Shown piece after piece: positions 5,066 through 6,018 of a DNA stretch of 6,018 nt. Each line of letters starts with the position of its first letter. The stretch's first letter is position 1. The position numbers were made by a program, and so were the translations under genes. Location of the stretch: positions 1-6,018 of the forward strand of contig JAHHMJ010000540.1 of the NCBI GenBank assembly GCA_018678395.1, given 5' to 3'. The stretch comes from Gemmatimonadota bacterium. Lineage in GTDB: Bacteria; Gemmatimonadota; Gemmatimonadetes; Longimicrobiales; Gaopeijiaceae. The notes beneath the pieces were generated by a model that saw only the letters and a list, made by a program, of their open reading frames with translations, was not told where the DNA came from and made no database searches.

Positions 5066-6018
5066 ATGCCTCGCTCGTCCGGACGTGTACCCTTGCTCGC
5101 GGCTCTGCTGCTCGCACTCGCCGCCGCACTCGCCGTGGCGCTGGTCCCGGCGGGCCTCGCGCTGGACCGGCGCATCGACGAAGTCCTGCGGAGCACCGCC
5201 GTCGAGGACCTGGGCCGCGCCCCCATGATTCTCGAGGATCGCAACGCGGCCCGGGCCGAGGCGCTGTCGATGCATGCGGTCTCGGTCGCGACCGTCCCGG
5301 GACTCGCCGACGCGCTGGCCGAGGGTCGCATGGACGAGGCCATCGCGCGGGCCTCGGAGACCGCGGCGATGTACGGCGAGGAACCCGTTCTCGTCGCCCC
5401 GGACGGCACCCAGGTCGCGGGGCCACCGGTACCGGGCGAGGCACTGGACGCCGTACGACGAGGCGAGACGCCCGTCCGGTTCGTCTACGACGCCGGCATG
5501 CCGCGTAGCCTCGCCCTCGCCCCAATGGGAGCGTCGGGAGAGTGGAGGGGCGCAGCCGGAACGTCGAGCGCGATGGACGAGACCATGGCGACGACCCTCG
5601 CCGCCCTCGCCCGAGCGGACGTGACCCTGCTCGGGGCCGACGGCGCGCTCGTCGCTTCGACCCTCGACGCCGAGGGAGCGGAGCAGATCTCGCTGGCGCT
5701 GGCAACGGCGGCGCGGCGCGCCGCTTCGGACAAGGTCGACGAATTGGAGATGCCCGGAGTCGACGCCGGCACCTGGGTGGCCGTAGCCCCCGTGGCCGAC
5801 GCCGGCACCGTGGTCTTTTCCCGCTCCGTGGCCGAAGAGCTCGCGGTCCTGCCGGGGGTGCGTCGAAGCGCCCTGCTCGCGGGGGCCCTCACCCTGGTGC
5901 TGGCCCTGGCGGTGGGCGGCATCGTCGCGCTGGCGCTCGTGCGCCCGGTCGGCGGCCTCGCCACCGCCGCGGGCCGCGTCGCGGAGGGGGATTTCGCCGC
6001 GCCGGTCCCGTCCTCGCC
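5066..6018 (+). CDS. Membrane sensor protein with HAMP domain, 3' end beyond window
   Basis: An open frame of 317 codons runs from ATG 5066 off the right edge. Residues 1-8 are basic (MPRSSGRV), about 9-32 form the first membrane helix, 33-268 a predicted extracytoplasmic domain, and 269-292 the second membrane helix. LVRPVGGLATAAGRVAEGDF (291-310) then begins a HAMP domain, recognisable by the Arg-Pro after the membrane and the AEGDF turn. The outer domain repeats VxLxxPDGT/LxGADGALVAS-like strands (about 108-117 and 187-198), as in Cache/PAS-type ligand sensors, but I cannot name its ligand. The output module after HAMP, probably a histidine kinase, PP2C-type phosphatase, cyclase or chemoreceptor, is not in the window. 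It diverges from the OsmC-like operon, which is a common arrangement for a sensor but does not prove a link. There is no Shine-Dalgarno before the chosen ATG. Confidence 0.8.
   Translation, partial: MPRSSGRVPLLAALLLALAAALAVALVPAGLALDRRIDEVLRSTAVEDLGRAPMILEDRNAARAEALSMHAVSVATVPGLADALAEGRMDEAIARASETAAMYGEEPVLVAPDGTQVAGPPVPGEALDAVRRGETPVRFVYDAGMPRSLALAPMGASGEWRGAAGTSSAMDETMATTLAALARADVTLLGADGALVASTLDAEGAEQISLALATAARRAASDKVDELEMPGVDAGTWVAVAPVADAGTVVFSRSVAEELAVLPGVRRSALLAGALTLVLALAVGGIVALALVRPVGGLATAAGRVAEGDFAAPVPSS

Noticed and set aside
4845..5228. A 127-codon plus-strand frame starting in the divergent region
   Set aside because: It has no recognisable domain, starts inside the operator palindrome and runs out of frame into the sensor gene.
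4902..5705. A 267-codon minus-strand frame opposite the sensor
   Set aside because: It is an Arg/Pro-rich antisense translation; the plus-strand frame shows a proper membrane-sensor-membrane-HAMP layout.
1..6018. CRISPR arrays, tRNA/rRNA genes, insertion sequences or phage genes
   Set aside because: I saw no regularly spaced repeats, cloverleaf sequences, transposase motifs or phage proteins anywhere in the window.

Overview
The window is GC-rich, densely packed bacterial DNA using the standard bacterial code, since several intact genes end in TGA. It holds five complete genes on the minus strand, a sixth minus-strand gene that runs off the left edge, and one plus-strand gene that runs off the right edge. 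The phylum cannot be fixed from this alone. The high GC, the selenocysteine use, the RuBisCO-like protein, the lipoprotein cyclophilin and the TATCTT box just before a plus-strand start would suit an environmental lineage such as Gemmatimonadota or Myxococcota, but this is only a guess.

The most interesting part is 3062-4725 on the minus strand. An OsmC-family peroxidase-like gene (4258-4725) carries an in-frame TGA at 4534-4536. The TGA sits exactly where the family has its peroxidatic cysteine, family-like sequence continues in the same frame after it, and a 6-bp hairpin with a G in the apical loop follows at the distance expected of a bacterial SECIS element. I read this as a selenoprotein, not a broken gene. 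Its real stop overlaps the GTG start of a form IV RuBisCO-like protein (3104-4261), which lacks several carboxylase residues. A 63-residue cysteine-rich metal-binding-type protein (2871-3062) follows after a 41-base gap. Together they look like a small thiol/selenol redox operon built around a RuBisCO-like enzyme.

After a 106-base gap come an MgtC/DUF4010 multi-pass membrane protein (1505-2764), a lipoprotein cyclophilin-type prolyl isomerase (805-1494) and the N-terminal 267 residues of a CelD/BioF2-like acyltransferase (1-802). These are tightly spaced and probably form a second co-transcribed group.

On the right, a divergent intergenic region (4726-5065) carries a nested palindrome at 4813-4855 that looks like a paired operator. 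Beyond it a membrane sensor gene (5066 to the right edge) encodes two membrane segments, an extracytoplasmic domain and the start of a HAMP domain. Its output domain lies outside the window.
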